Shown here: one piece after another, positions 47,096 through 57,781 of the stretch
Position numbering within the stretch: the stretch's first letter is position 1
Layout: each line of letters begins with the position of its first letter
Source of the DNA: Posidonia oceanica
Taxonomy: Eukaryota > Streptophyta > Magnoliopsida > Alismatales > Posidoniaceae
NCBI GenBank assembly: GCA_037176725.1
Contig: JAZBRS010000020.1
Span: 53,162,001-53,226,000 of the forward strand
Direction of reading: 5' to 3'
DNA length: 64,000 nt
Program-made: the position numbers and the translations under genes
Notes under the pieces: model-generated
Seen by the model: only the letters and a program-made list of their open reading frames with translations
Told to the model about the DNA's origin: nothing
Database searches by the model: none

Positions 47096-47739
47096 CAAAT
47101 GCAGGCGATAAAACAAAACACCGAGCAAAAACCATGCAATGCAAGTATGCAACAAGCAAAGGGGAAAGAAAGCGAGGGCGGAAAACAGGCGATGAAAGTA
47201 AGAAACAAAACATCGATTAAAGCCACACAATGTAAGTACACAACAAGCAAAGGGGAAAGAAAACAGGAGCAGAAAGCCACGAAAAACCACGCAATGCAAG
47301 TGTGAAACAAGAAAAGGGGAAAGAAAACAAAGGACGGAAAACCCTAATCTACATGCACGAGAAAACAGGGTGCGAAAACAAGGCATGCAGTGCAAGTGAC
47401 AAGCAGTAAGTGATATGCAGTGATTCAAATGGAGTTATCTTGAATATCTGAGGCCTGATCTGAAATAACTTTGGTTAGAATGAAAGATCATCCAACCAGG
47501 AAGACTTGGATGGTTGGATCGTGAAGATCCAACGGTCCGATCAAAAGTTATTCAAGTTTCAAATCAGATGGCTCAAGGGCCAGAAAAAATGGTTTAAATG
47601 GGGGTCTAAGTGCAAAATACCCCTAATGTGTGCAATGCAGGATGTCCTACATGCAATGAGGCTGAGAGTGCTCAAAAGTATGCAAGGATGCCATATGCAA
47701 TGGCATGAAGATGCTATGCATGCAAGAATGTAAAAGGTA

Positions 47740-48900
47740 GGGACCTAAATGTAATTAAAACAAACTACAGGGGCCTATGTGCAATGACATGGAAAAATAC
47801 AAGACAATCAGGGCAAATGCATGCTAAAATATTAATGCAACAATGTAGGGGCCGGTAGGGGGTAAATGCAACATTAATTAGAAGGTATGCAGGCAATCAT
47901 GCAAGAAATAGACCTACATGCAATTTTGAAAACATGTTGGACCTAAATGCAAAGAAAAAAAATACAAGCATATCACTGCTAATTTTAAGACTAACATGCA
48001 ATTAGACCTAACTGTTGGATTTTAAATGCAAAATAGGATGCAAACATGAAGAAAGCAAACATAAGGACCTATATGCAATTTTGAAAACATGTAGGGTTTA
48101 AAATGTAAAGTTAAATAGGCATGCAAACAAGCAACAGTAAAAAAAAAGGGACTGACATGCAATTTTGAAAACTGTGGGACATTATTACAATGCAGTATGG
48201 TTGAAAATGCAACTTAAATAATGTTTTGAATGCAAGTAGGACTTAACTGCAAATAAACATGATCACAGGACTTTTCAGTAATGTAATATAGTTTAAAACA
48301 TGCAATTAAATGACTTCTGTAAGCATGCGGGACTTAAATGCAATTAAACTAAAGCCTTGGACTAAAATGCAATGCAATATGGTTTGCAAAATGTAGTTAA
48401 ATGACTACTGAAACTGATACAGGGCTTAAGTGCAAATAAAGTAAGGTGCTGGACTAAACTACAATGCAATATAGTTTAAAAACCACCTTTAAATGAATGG
48501 ATATAAGCTCAGAGGACTAAAATACAATTTAAACAACTTACTGGATTTAAATGCAATGCAATAAGATAAATAATGTGATTTAAATGAATGGTTTAAAGCA
48601 AATAGGACTGAAATGCAATTAAAATAAGTTTTTAGCTTTTCTGTAATGCAATATGATTTTAAAAAAAAATTAAATGAATGGATGAATGCATCTAGGACTG
48701 AAATGTAATTAAAACAACTTACTAGATTTAAATGCATTGCAATAAGATAAAAAATGACATTTAAATGCTGTGAGTGATTCAGGACTTGAATGTAAATAAA
48801 ATAAAATGCTGAACTTAAATGTAATGCAATAAAGTTAAAAATCAAACTTAAATGAAATTCAAATGAAACCAGTACCTAAATGAAAACATAAAAACTTGCT
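47740..48900 (-). repeat. Degenerate TTGCAT...AGGTCC array in the D LTR (antisense)
   Basis: On the plus strand GGACCTAAATGCAAT, GGACTGAAATGCAATTAAA and similar phrases recur every 60-90 bases, the reverse complement of the array in LTR types 1 and 2. Confidence 0.7.
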
Positions 48901-50590
48901 GGACTAAATTTCAATGTCAAATGAAATTTAAATTAAAACTTTAATAACACTAATGCTACAGTGAACTGCGGGTGGAGGCGACGAATCCGGCATTGCAGCG
49001 GCGGTGCAGGTGGCGGCGGGGCACGAGCGGCTGGCCCGGGCGATGTCCGGCGAAGATCTGGGTGCTGTCCAGTGGGACGGCGGACGATTTGGAGTGGCAG
49101 AGCCGATCTGCAGACAGTGGCCAGCGCCGGGGAAGAAAGGAAGTCCGGCGAGGTGGGAAATGGTGCACAGGGCACGAAACGCGCCGGAGGATGGCTGAGA
49201 AGCAAGAGGGGAGCATGATGGAGCTAGGGGAGGAATCGGTTACCTGTGTGGGTGCTTGGAACGGGCCACTGACCTCAGGTGGGTTCGGTGGTGGTGCAAC
49301 GAGGTGGTGGGGCGTCTGGAGGCAACGGTGGCACGTAGGAGGCGTTGGGTCGAGTTTGTGGAGGTCCGGCGAAGCTCTGGGAAGTATCAACCCTCCCCTT
49401 TCACGCTCAAATCTCTCTTTTTAAAAAAGGGGGTCTCTCTCTCTCTCTTTCTATCTGTAGCTCTCTGGGCTCTCACGGTGGCTTCGTGGAGGGTTCTTGG
49501 AGGTGGAGAACAATGGAGGAATTGTCATGGACGCAAGGGAGAGGAGCAGGCAGGAAGAAGAAGGAGGCAGTCGGTTAAAGGAGAATTATTCTTTTTCTCT
49601 CTCCTAGGTTATTCTTTTCTTCCTTTCTTGGGTTTTGCAGTTGCTGTTGGGTTTCTTCTCCTCTTGGGTTGCTCCTGTGTGTGGTGAGGAAGGAGAAGAG
49701 AGTGAGGAAGGTCTGTGAAGAAGATGGGTTGGCTGCTGCGTGCTGTTTGTGTTTTTTTTGGGTTGTCTCTCCTCCTTCTTGCAGTTGTTGTTGTTGTTCT
49801 TTTCTATCATTTTTCTTCCACAGGAGGTGGTGGTAGTGGGGTGAAGGAGTTGGCCCGTTTTAGTGTGGGTGATCCTCCTCCTCTTTGCAATTGTTGTGGT
49901 TGTTTTCGTAGGTGATGGGTGCAGTTCCTATCCGTGAGGGGCAGTGGCAGTTGGAGGTAGAAGGAGAAGAGAAGGAGTCGTGGGAAGGAGGGAAAATCGT
50001 GGGTGTGAGGAAAAACAGAAGAAAAGAAGAGGAAGAAGAGAAGAAAAATAAAGAAAAAAAAAAGAAGTGAGGAAGGAGGGAGTGTGGGCTGCACATGGAG
50101 AAATAAGAAAGAAATGAAAAGAAAGAAAAAGAGAGGAGGGGGAGGAAGGTGAGGAGGAAGAGAAAGAAGTAGAAAAAGAAAATAAAAGCAAATAAAATAA
50201 AATAAAATAAAAAAGAAAAGAGGTGAGGAGGAGGGTGCTGTTGGAGTGTAGAAAAGAAAAAGAAGAAATGAAAGAAAGATTGGAAGAAAGAGAAAAAGAA
50301 AGAAGATGGAGAAAAAGCGAAAAAGATGATGAAATGGGCTTAGGTTTAAATTCTAGGGTTTTGGTTGTGAAAATCGTTGTGGGTTTGACCTAGGGTTTTG
50401 ATGGGGATTGATCTAGGGTTTTGTGGGTTTATGTGAATGTGATCCTAGGGTTTCTAGGTTGGGATTTCTAGGGTTTTGTGAGGGATCTTTGGATGTGTAG
50501 GTTTAACCTAGGGTTTGTGTAGGTTTTCAAGGTCATATTCCACCAAAGAGAGAGAGCCATTAAACAGGGGTCAAAAGTAGGGTGTCAACG

Positions 50591-51445
50591 GGGAGCCGCC
50601 GCTCCTAATCTGTTTCCAGGGCTCCATCGGGCCTTTCCGTTGGCTAGTCGCCTCGGCCTCCTATAGCTCCTTCTCTAGCTCCTCTTTCAGCTCCCGAGGG
50701 TGAGGGAGAAAGTGGTTCTTAGTTCTTGTACTTCAGGGGTATGCCTCGGTGATCTTGTAGAACAATTATATTTTGGAATGATATAGATTTCTACGCACTT
50801 AGCAAAACTTGTCAAATGTCTCTTTTGAAATACCTTTCTCGGAGTTAAAATGAACTTAAGCGACCAATATAGTAAAATAATGGCATTTAATTCAAATTAA
50901 CTTGAAACCAGCATATTCATGTGAAATAATATGTAAATGACATAGTTATAAAGAAAGATTTCACCTAGAAGCTTTAAAATCAAGTTTTAAAGTTGTCAAC
51001 GCCTTAACGAGTCATTAACATGTTGAAATGAATAACCAGTGATTCTAAATGGCCCGGATGTCCAAAAAATATGAAACCACCACTCACACGTGTACTTCAA
51101 ATTAATTAAACCTCTGGGACTGATAAAAAAGGTTTATGCAACTTAATCACAGATTAGAGGGAGCTTCAGCCAAGTTCAGTCACTTAAGTCACTAATAAAA
51201 CGTTATACGCCTCATCTGGTGTGGATAATGTTATCCGCTGAGTTTTCTTGCGTCCAACGCCGGAAAGCTGATTTGAACGTTATATGCCTGATATGGTGCG
51301 GATAACGTAAGACGCGCCAGTTCCCGCGTACAATGAAGCGAGCATAGAATCCTTTCTTTCATTTCTTGCTCTTGACTAATTTTCTAGAATGCTATGAGAT
51401 TTTCTCAATACCTGCGTGGAGGATCTCCGACAGTCTTCCTGTGCT
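50591..51445 (+). other. Intergenic sequence between element D and the PMD gene
   Basis: The GC-rich first 130 bases could be the 3' end of an older gene (a Pro/Ser/Ala-rich frame ending TAG near 50715), but this is weak. The rest is AT-rich with no gene. Two direct repeats near 51201 and 51278 are listed separately. Confidence 0.4.
51201..51307 (+). promoter_or_regulatory. Direct repeats upstream of the PMD promoter
   Basis: CGTTATACGCCTCATCTGGT at 51201 and CGTTATATGCCTGATATGGT at 51278 are copies 77 bases apart, each followed by GCGGATAA or GTGGATAA. The first continues GGATAATGTTATCC, a palindrome. They lie 140-245 bases upstream of a TATA box. Confidence 0.5.
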
Positions 51446-51453
51446 TATAAAAG
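51446..51453 (+). promoter_or_regulatory. TATA box of the PMD gene
   Basis: TATAAAAG stands 76 bases before ATG 51529, leaving room for a start site near 51478 and a short 5' UTR. It is a good plant consensus; activity is not implied because the gene is broken. Confidence 0.55.
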
Positions 51454-51528
51454 CCTGGCCACCCCTTGGGATGCTTACACCTTGTTCCTTGTATTCTTGC
51501 TTGTGTTGGTGCACTTTCCTTTGCTCTT

Positions 51529-52450
51529 ATGGCACCCAAACTAATCTCTCATGTTTCCATGACCAACAGGAAAGGAATCGTGACCCCCTTGGAGGAAATC
51601 ACAGGTCACATGATGTCAAACATCAAGGCCGGAAAGGCATGTGTTGGTATTTTCCTTTGTTCTTCCTTTCTTTCTTCCTTGTTTTAACAATCAATACTTT
51701 GCTTTTATCTACAGGAAATCATCAATTTTACAAAGATGCCTTGCTTTGACAAGGATTTCCCATATAATTCTCCTTGGGTAAAGGAGTTTGCAGCTTGGGC
51801 TCAGGAGAAGAAATCGCTCCTAACAGACACATGCTTTGATGCCTTCCTAGATCTGTTGGGCACTGACTTGGACTGGCCCCTACTTCATGCTTTGTGCGCA
51901 TTCTGGATTCCTCAGACCCACACTTTCTTCTTTGGGGGCTGTGAAATGACTATTCTGGTGGACGAAGTTCAAAGCCTCCTCAGCGCTTCCCAACCTAGGA
52001 TTCCTTGGTTGGATGTTGATATTCCGCTGCCCTAAGGAGAAGCTGACATGTTAGCGCTTCTTACTCGTGTTTTTACAACTTCACCCACCTATCCTGTGCT
52101 TATAGGCTGCCGACTTGATTTGGCGCATCTGTATTACAGCTTCCTTTGGATTCAAGATTCCGCCTCTGAAGCTCAATTGAAGGTCTGTTTGCATGTGCTA
52201 ATTGGGGGCCTCACTCTATTTGTCACCAAAGGCTTTACCTTGGATGTGTACCATGCTGAGTTCCTTGTGGGGCTTACTGAATCGTGCTGGCATTCCCCCT
52301 CAGTGGCATTCTTGCAGCGACATATATTGGCTTGATGAGTGTTGCAGCCGGTAGGGATTTTATGGGCTCTCCCTTCCTTCTTTCCAAGTGGTTGAGCACA
52401 CACCTCCCGAGGATTTGTGTTGCGAAGACGAATTTCATTGAAGAAATTCA
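51529..52450 (+). pseudogene. Plant-mobile-domain (PMD) protein gene, broken
   Basis: ATG 51529 starts MAPKLISHVSM. An intron with acceptor CTACAG|GAAATC at 51714/51715 seems to join this exon to EIINFTKMPCFDKDF; the donor is probably GTTGGT or GTATTT near 51645. The core has DWPLLHALCAFWIPQTHTFF and GCEMTILVDEVQSLL, closely the PMD (PF10536) pattern in which W-P-ETHTF and GE-MT-L-DV are typical. TAA at 52033 interrupts, the frame then continues to 52335, and a shift near 52320 is followed by a frame with GSPFLLSKWLSTHL. The C-terminal half is missing at the junction with element E. PMD occurs in host genes and in transposons. Confidence 0.65.
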
Positions 52451-54713
52451 TGCATTCTAACTATATGATGCAATACAGATGCAAATATGCAGCTAAATGG
52501 GTGCCTGACATGAAAGACTAACCTAACAGAAGATTAGAAGAGGAAACAGAGCAAGGAACATGCCAGAATCAAGGATCCATGCAAGCAGGTTGTTGAACGC
52601 CTGTATACTGGGCGTCCAACGTTAGACGCCAGAGTGGCTGGCATCCAACACAGACCAAAAGACAGAAGAGAGCATACAAGTGATAGATGAGAATAGGGAT
52701 CATGCATTTGGGCTTCTGGGGATGAGCAGGGGGCAAACAAGCAAAGAAGGGAGGCATAAAAAATTAATTCAGACCTTACCTATGATAAGTGTCAGGCCAG
52801 AGACGCAACCAGGCTGTTGGACGCGAGCTAGGCCAGCGTCCAATGTTGGACGCTAGCACCAGCAGCGTACAACGCTCTGGGAGGCACAACACACAAAAAG
52901 CATGCATAAACAAGCAAATAATTTAAAGGAAGCTTAAGAACAGTTGCGGAAGAAGCTAGACATGCATAAGAACATAGGAAATAAGCAAGTAAGCAAGATC
53001 AGGGCATTAAACTAGCTTCAAACAATAGGATGAAGAGCCAGGACGTTGGACGCTAGAGCCAGCAGCGTCCAACATTGGACGTTGAAGGCTCTGGTGTCCA
53101 ACGACTAGAGCATGCAGACCCACCTGTTCTAAAGGGGCAGCTCAGCTCAGACCCCACCTATATGCATGCAAGCTACTGAAACATGCCATAACAGAAAAGA
53201 AACATCCATAGCAAGCATGGCAAGCATTTAAGTTAAGGAAAGCAAAAGGAAGGACATGCTTAAGAGATGAAAGCTTAAGAACTTTTGCAAAAGGAATAAA
53301 CTACTTGAGCAAACCTAGCAAACCTAAACATGGTTGCCATAGGGACCAGGCATCTCTAAGTAGGCATGGATCACAAAATAATATCAAAAGTATGCATGAT
53401 GTAGGCATAGCAGCAAAGCAAGGCAAGCAGATATGTTGGACGCGGCTCACCCTGGTGTCCAATGCAGGCAGGAGACAGATGGAACATTAAGCATGCAAAG
53501 AGGCTTCAAACAAGCATGGGATAAGCTAGTAAGCATGGCATAACATCAGAGAGCATTAAAGGAAACATATGGCATGGATTTACAGAAAAGCATGCAAAGA
53601 TAAAGCATGGACAGCATCAAAACCAGAGCAAGGCAGAACAGACTGTTGGACGCCAGCCTATGCCGCGTCCAACGTTGGACGCACTAGTTGGTGCATCCAA
53701 CACACTGAACTCCTTCTTGGCCACGAATCACGACCAAAAGGATTCTAAAAAACGTAAAATTGCATGGGGACGTACTACTATGCATGCAAGACCTAATGGG
53801 ATAGGAAGCTAACCGTTTGGCACTCTGGACCAGCAGCTCCACCTCGCTCACCGGCGTTGCAGGTGTGCTGACAACAGCAACTTCGGCGAGGTCGTCTGAG
53901 CAACTTGGACCACCGGAGAGGGTCACGAAGTGTTGAGGACGGAGAGGGGAGTTCCTTCTATGCTCTGGAGGTGGCAATTTCTCTCTCCGCTCTGTGTGGT
54001 AATTGCTGGAATGGCATGAACATTCGGTTTTGTTGCAGCTTTCATGGGTTCTAGTGCTTGGCAGAGGGATTTGCAAGCTGAATTCTAGCATTGGCACGTC
54101 GTGGCAGGTGCCGATGAGTGTGGGAGGGCCATGTGGGTTGTCAGAGGAATGCATGGGCATTGGCAGAAGGCCGGCGAGGGCGAGGCGGTGGCTGACACGG
54201 GTGGCGAAAGTCAGCCATGTCAGTGAGGGCTTAGAGAGCAGTTTGGGCACTGGTGGGGAGGAGATGGGTAGTTACTCAAGCTTGGAAGGTAGTGGATGGC
54301 GTGGAGCAAAGGAAGGGATGGGTAGTAAGTGCGGGGAGGCAGTGGAGTGGACGGGCGATGAGCCGATGGGGGCGGAGTAGCCGCTGCTGCACTCGAGCCA
54401 TTGGATGCTAGACCAGAGGGCATCCAACGTTGGATGCTAGCACAGGCCGCATCCAATGTTGGACGTTGCCTATTCCAGCGTCCAACACACTCAGGTGGCC
54501 AAAGCTGCAAATGGGCTTGGGCTTGGGCTTGGGCCTAGAAGGGTTGTAAAAGTTGCAAATAGCTTAGGTTAAGGCTTCTAGTGTTTTGGGCAAGGTTTTG
54601 GGTTTGGTTTGGGCTAGAAAAATGGGTTAGAAAAGGGAATGCCATTCCAGAGTCCACACGAGCCTGCAAAAGAGAACAACCAACTTCCTGGCTGTCAGAA
54701 TGGGGTGTCTACA
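52450..54713 (-). repeat. 3' LTR of element E (LTR type 4), truncated
   Basis: On the minus strand it begins TGTAGACACCCCATTCTGAC, then a CCCAAACC part, a GC-rich coding-like part (54400-53830) ending at CCG|GTGAGC, and TGCATG-rich sequence. The conserved end blocks and ACTACA terminus are absent, so the LTR is broken near 52450-52500 where it meets the PMD gene. Repeated GCGTCCAACGTTGGACGC palindromes are a special feature. Confidence 0.72.
52591..54490 (-). repeat. Dispersed GCGTCCAACGTTGGACGC palindromes in the E LTR
   Basis: Clusters at about 52591-52632, 52816-52876, 53042-53110, 53435-53462, 53644-53704 and 54407-54490 each have TTGGACGC, 10-20 bases, then a complete or near-complete GCGTCCAACGTTGGACGC. 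The clusters are 200-700 bases apart in otherwise different sequence. Confidence 0.75.
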
Positions 54714-54728
54714 GATGCCCCTCCCTGA
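54714..54728 (-). other. Polypurine tract, element E
   Basis: On the minus strand CAGGGAGGGGCATC precedes TGTAGACACC. Upstream GACCTCGCTCAGGG matches the B and A pre-PPT sequence. Confidence 0.75.
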
Positions 54729-55215
54729 GCGAGGTCAAGCAGAGCGAGACCGCTGCTTAGGGTAGACAAGACACCCTACCTGACGCCGGCAAGAGCGCAA
54801 ATGACTGTAGGCGCGAGTCATTCACCCGGTGGATGCACCAGAAAACATGACTCAGAGCCACATTGCAGATGCAGATGCGAATGCAATGCATGCTGATGCA
54901 ATGCGATGTGTGCTGATGCAGAAGTTAGTGCAGAGGTTATGTTAATACAGATGTAATGCATGCCGATGCAGTTATTTATTATGTAATGCTGTTAATAAAA
55001 GAATGCGATGCTGATGCAGGCGAGAAGCAAATAAAGCTGCAGTGCAATGCATGAGTTCGGGGATTAGTCCGACCTCACAAAAGAAATGCTTGACAAGACT
55101 GACGGGCATGGCATCCGAGTATTTAGGGCTGCTAGCCCAACAAGCAGAAGAAGGGGAGACAATTGGACGGCTGTCGATCGAGCAGTTAGGGCTGCCAGCC
55201 TGCAGGGAAAACAGG
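54729..55215 (-). other. Terminal 3' UTR of element E with CCCTAACTGCTCG modules
   Basis: The stretch 54790-54870 is the conserved pre-PPT sequence. Near 55110-55200 two units (minus strand GGCTGGCAGCCCTAACTGCT and GGCTAGCAGCCCTAAATACT) match the lead-in of B's hairpin modules. No gene is seen. Confidence 0.55.
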
Positions 55216-55219
55216 AGCA

Positions 55220-57245
55220 GCTTGTCCTCGCCTTAGGAAGCAAGCAAGAAAGAGAAAGGGGATAGGCAAGCGTGGGCATCGTCCGCACGGAGCGAAGCCA
55301 CGCAAGGGCTGATCCTCGCACGAGGATACAGGGCAGGACTTCGAGCATATGGGGTCCGAGAAGAGCTTGTCCTCGCCTGAGGAAGCAAGCAAGAAAAGAA
55401 AGGAGGTTGGCAAGCGTGGGCATCGTCCCCATGGAGCGAGGCCACGCAAGGGCTGATCCTCGCACGAGGATACAGGGCAGGACTCCGAGCATACGGGGTC
55501 CGAGAAGGGCTTGTCCTTGCCCGAAGAAGCAAGTGGGGGGTTCCTCACGGACAGAAACCGAAGGGGGGCTTGTCCTCGCCCGAGGAAGGAAGCAGCAGTC
55601 TGATCCTCGCCCGAGGGGACAGACAGGGGGCTCGTCCCTGGCTAGGGAAATGAGCAGGAGGGAAAGAAGAAAGAGGCTTGTCCTCGCCCGAGGAAGCAAG
55701 CACGCGGGACCCCGTCTGCACGGAGGGAAGTCACACAGAAACGGAAAAAGGCTTGTCCTCGCCCGAGGAAGCAAGCACGAGAGGCAGAAGAAAGAAGCTT
55801 GTCCTTGCCTGAGGAAGCAAGCGCGCGGGACCCCGTCCGCAGGGAGGGAAGTCATGCAGAAAAGAAAAAAGGGCTTGTCCTCTCCCGAGGAACAAGCAGG
55901 AGAGGCAGAAGAAAGAAGCTTGTCCTCGCCCGAGGAAGCAAGTGTGCGGGACCCCGTCCGCACGGAGCGGGGCCACGCAAAAGGGAAAAAGGCTATTCCT
56001 CGCATGAGGACAAGCAAGAAAGACAAAAGACTTATCCTCTTCTGAGAACAAGCAGGAAAGAAAAGGAGGAGGGCAAGCGTGGGCATCATCCGCATGGAGC
56101 GAAGCCAAGCAAGGGCTGATCCTCGCACGAGGATACAGGGTAGGACTCCAAGCATACGGGGTCCGAGAAGAGCTTATCCTCGCTCAAGGAGCAAGCAGAA
56201 GCACGCATACGCTTATCCTTGGCTGAGGAATAAGCAGGCCTGATCCTCGCCCGAGGAACAGGGAAACTCCATCCGCGCGGAGCTGCGTAAGGCCTGTCCT
56301 CGCCCGAGGAAGCAAGCAAAAAGGGAAAAGGGCTCGTCCTTGCCAGAGGAAGCGAGCAGGAGGGATAGAAGAAAGAAGCTTGTCCTCACCCGAGGAAGCA
56401 AGCACGCGAGACCCCATCCACACGGAGGGAAGTCACGCAGAAAAGGAAAAAGGCTTATCCTCGCACGAGGACAAGCAGGAGGGGCAGAAGAAAGAAGCCT
56501 ATCCTCGCCCGAGGAAGCAAGCGCACGGGACGCCGTCCGTACGGAGGGAAGTCATGTAGAAAAGAAAAAGGGCTTGTCCTCACATGAGAACAAGCAGGAA
56601 GGGCAAAAGAAAGAAGCTTGTCCTCGCCCGAGGAAGCAAGCACGTGGGACCCCATCCGCACGGAGGGAAGTCACGCAGAAAAGGAAAAAGGCTTGTCCTC
56701 GCACAAGGACAAGCAGGAAGGGCAGAAGAAAGAAGCTTGTCCTCGCCCGAGGAAGCAAACCTACAGGACCCCGTCCGCATGGAGGGAAGTCACGCAAAAA
56801 AGGAAAAAGGCTTGTCCTCGTAGGAGGACAAGCAGGAAGGGCAGAAGAAAGAAGCTTGTCCTCGCTCGAGGAAGCAAGCGCGCGGGACCCCATCCGCATG
56901 GAGGGAAGTCACGTAGAAAAGGAAAAAGGCTTATCCTCGCATGAGGACAAGCAGGAGGGGTAGAAGAAAGAAGCTTGTCCTTGCCCAAGGAAGCAAGCGC
57001 GCGGGACCCCGTCCGCACGGAGCGGAGCCACACAAAACGAAAAAAGGCTTGTCCTCACACGAGGACAGGCAAGAAGGATAAAAGACTTATCCTCATTTGA
57101 GGACAAGCAGGAAAGGAAAGGGGGAGGGCAAGCGTGGGCATTGTCCACATGGAGCGAAGCCATGCAAGGGCTGATCCTCGCACGAGGATACAAGGCAGGA
57201 CTCCGAGCATACGGGGTCCGAGAAGAGCTTGTCCTCGCCCAAGCA
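55220..57245 (-). repeat. Hairpin tandem array, element E 3' UTR (119-bp period in its later part)
   Basis: About thirty inverted repeats of two kinds alternate: GCTTG-TCCTCG...CGAGGAAGCAAGC and one with 11-bp arms GCTTGTCCTCG around CA. From 56378 the composite unit is exactly 119 bases: its start recurs at 56378, 56497, 56616, 56735, 56854 and 56973. Between hairpins lie GACCCCGTCCGCACGGAG and GGGCAGAAGAAAGAA. Long frames on both strands (56340-56963 +, 55064-56155 -) are repeat artefacts. Confidence 0.88.
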
Positions 57246-57259
57246 GAAGGAAAAAAAGG

Positions 57260-57350
57260 GAAAACGATACCAGAGGGCAGCTAAAAAGATGTCCCTAGTA
57301 TCAGGGATGATACCAGGGGACAATCGAGGCACCCCTAGTATCAAAAGAAA
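57260..57350 (-). other. Conserved GGTATCA hairpin module, element E
   Basis: On the plus strand CCCTAGTATCAGGGATGATA and following CCAGGGG form 11-bp arms with one mismatch (about 57292-57318), flanked by AAAGATGTCCC and GGCACCCCTAGTATC. It is the reverse complement of the module at 22770-22890 in A. Confidence 0.72.
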
Positions 57351-57781
57351 GGAAAATGCAGACAAAACTAACGCGTTTGCCAAGCGAGCAGTTGGGGGTG
57401 CTAGCCCAAAGCAATCTGGGCAAGTGTGGTTGTGGCGGTGCATGGATCTATAGGGGCTCTTGCGTGCATGTTGACTGCAAGGGGCTTTGCTGCAACTCTC
57501 CTGCTGAGGCTGCTGATAGCATGGTGCTTGCAGTGGGAACTATTCTAGATTTCTTGCGGGCCTGCTTCGAGTTGTCTGCATGGGTTAATGCTCTGAAGTG
57601 CTTGATGCAGGTCCTGCAACATCCTGGTAGGAAGAGATATGCAATAGGCAAGGCATGCAACACAAACAGATGGCGTGAAACATCCTTGTATTGAGTGAAT
57701 CTCTGGTTACACGCCTCTGGTAGGCCAAAAGATACAGCTTGATTCAAGAAAAGCTATACAAGCAAACAACTGCATATATGT
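57351..57781 (-). other. Non-coding stretch before the hairpin module, element E
   Basis: Nothing gene-like or repetitive is seen apart from AACTAACGCGTTTGCCAAG near 57367, which corresponds to the GTTAGTTTCGTC part of B's module. Confidence 0.4.

Larger units (their letters stand above)
43843..50590 (-). mobile_element. Element D: 5' part of a Tat-type retrotransposon, reverse strand
   Basis: Read on the minus strand: 5' LTR 50590-46497, PBS 46495-46478, leader, gag from 45341 to 43843. The gag stops mid-domain exactly where B's 3' LTR ends, so B inserted into D and the rest of D should lie left of the window. Its LTR is a third type, about 4.1 kb, with the same order of internal parts as types 1 and 2. 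The PBS is the most decayed of the three, consistent with D being older. Confidence 0.82.
46497..50590 (-). repeat. 5' LTR of element D (LTR type 3)
   Basis: On the minus strand it begins CGTTGACACCCTACTTTTGA, close to the TGTTGACAC start of type 2 (first T changed), and ends ACTATA where others have ACTACA. It contains CCTAGGTTT-type sequence, a pyrimidine tract (about 50220-49930), a GC-rich coding-like part (49400-48960) with GTCAGT and GTAACC donor-like sites, a TTGCAT array (48900-47740), conserved blocks (about 47095-46690) and a PBS-core copy at 46601-46610. Plus-strand frames such as 48972-49424 are shadows. Confidence 0.8.

Noticed and set aside
55064..57193. Frames up to 363 residues on both strands
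   Set aside because: Products of the E hairpin array; no domain, and the 119-bp period makes the frame rotate between units.
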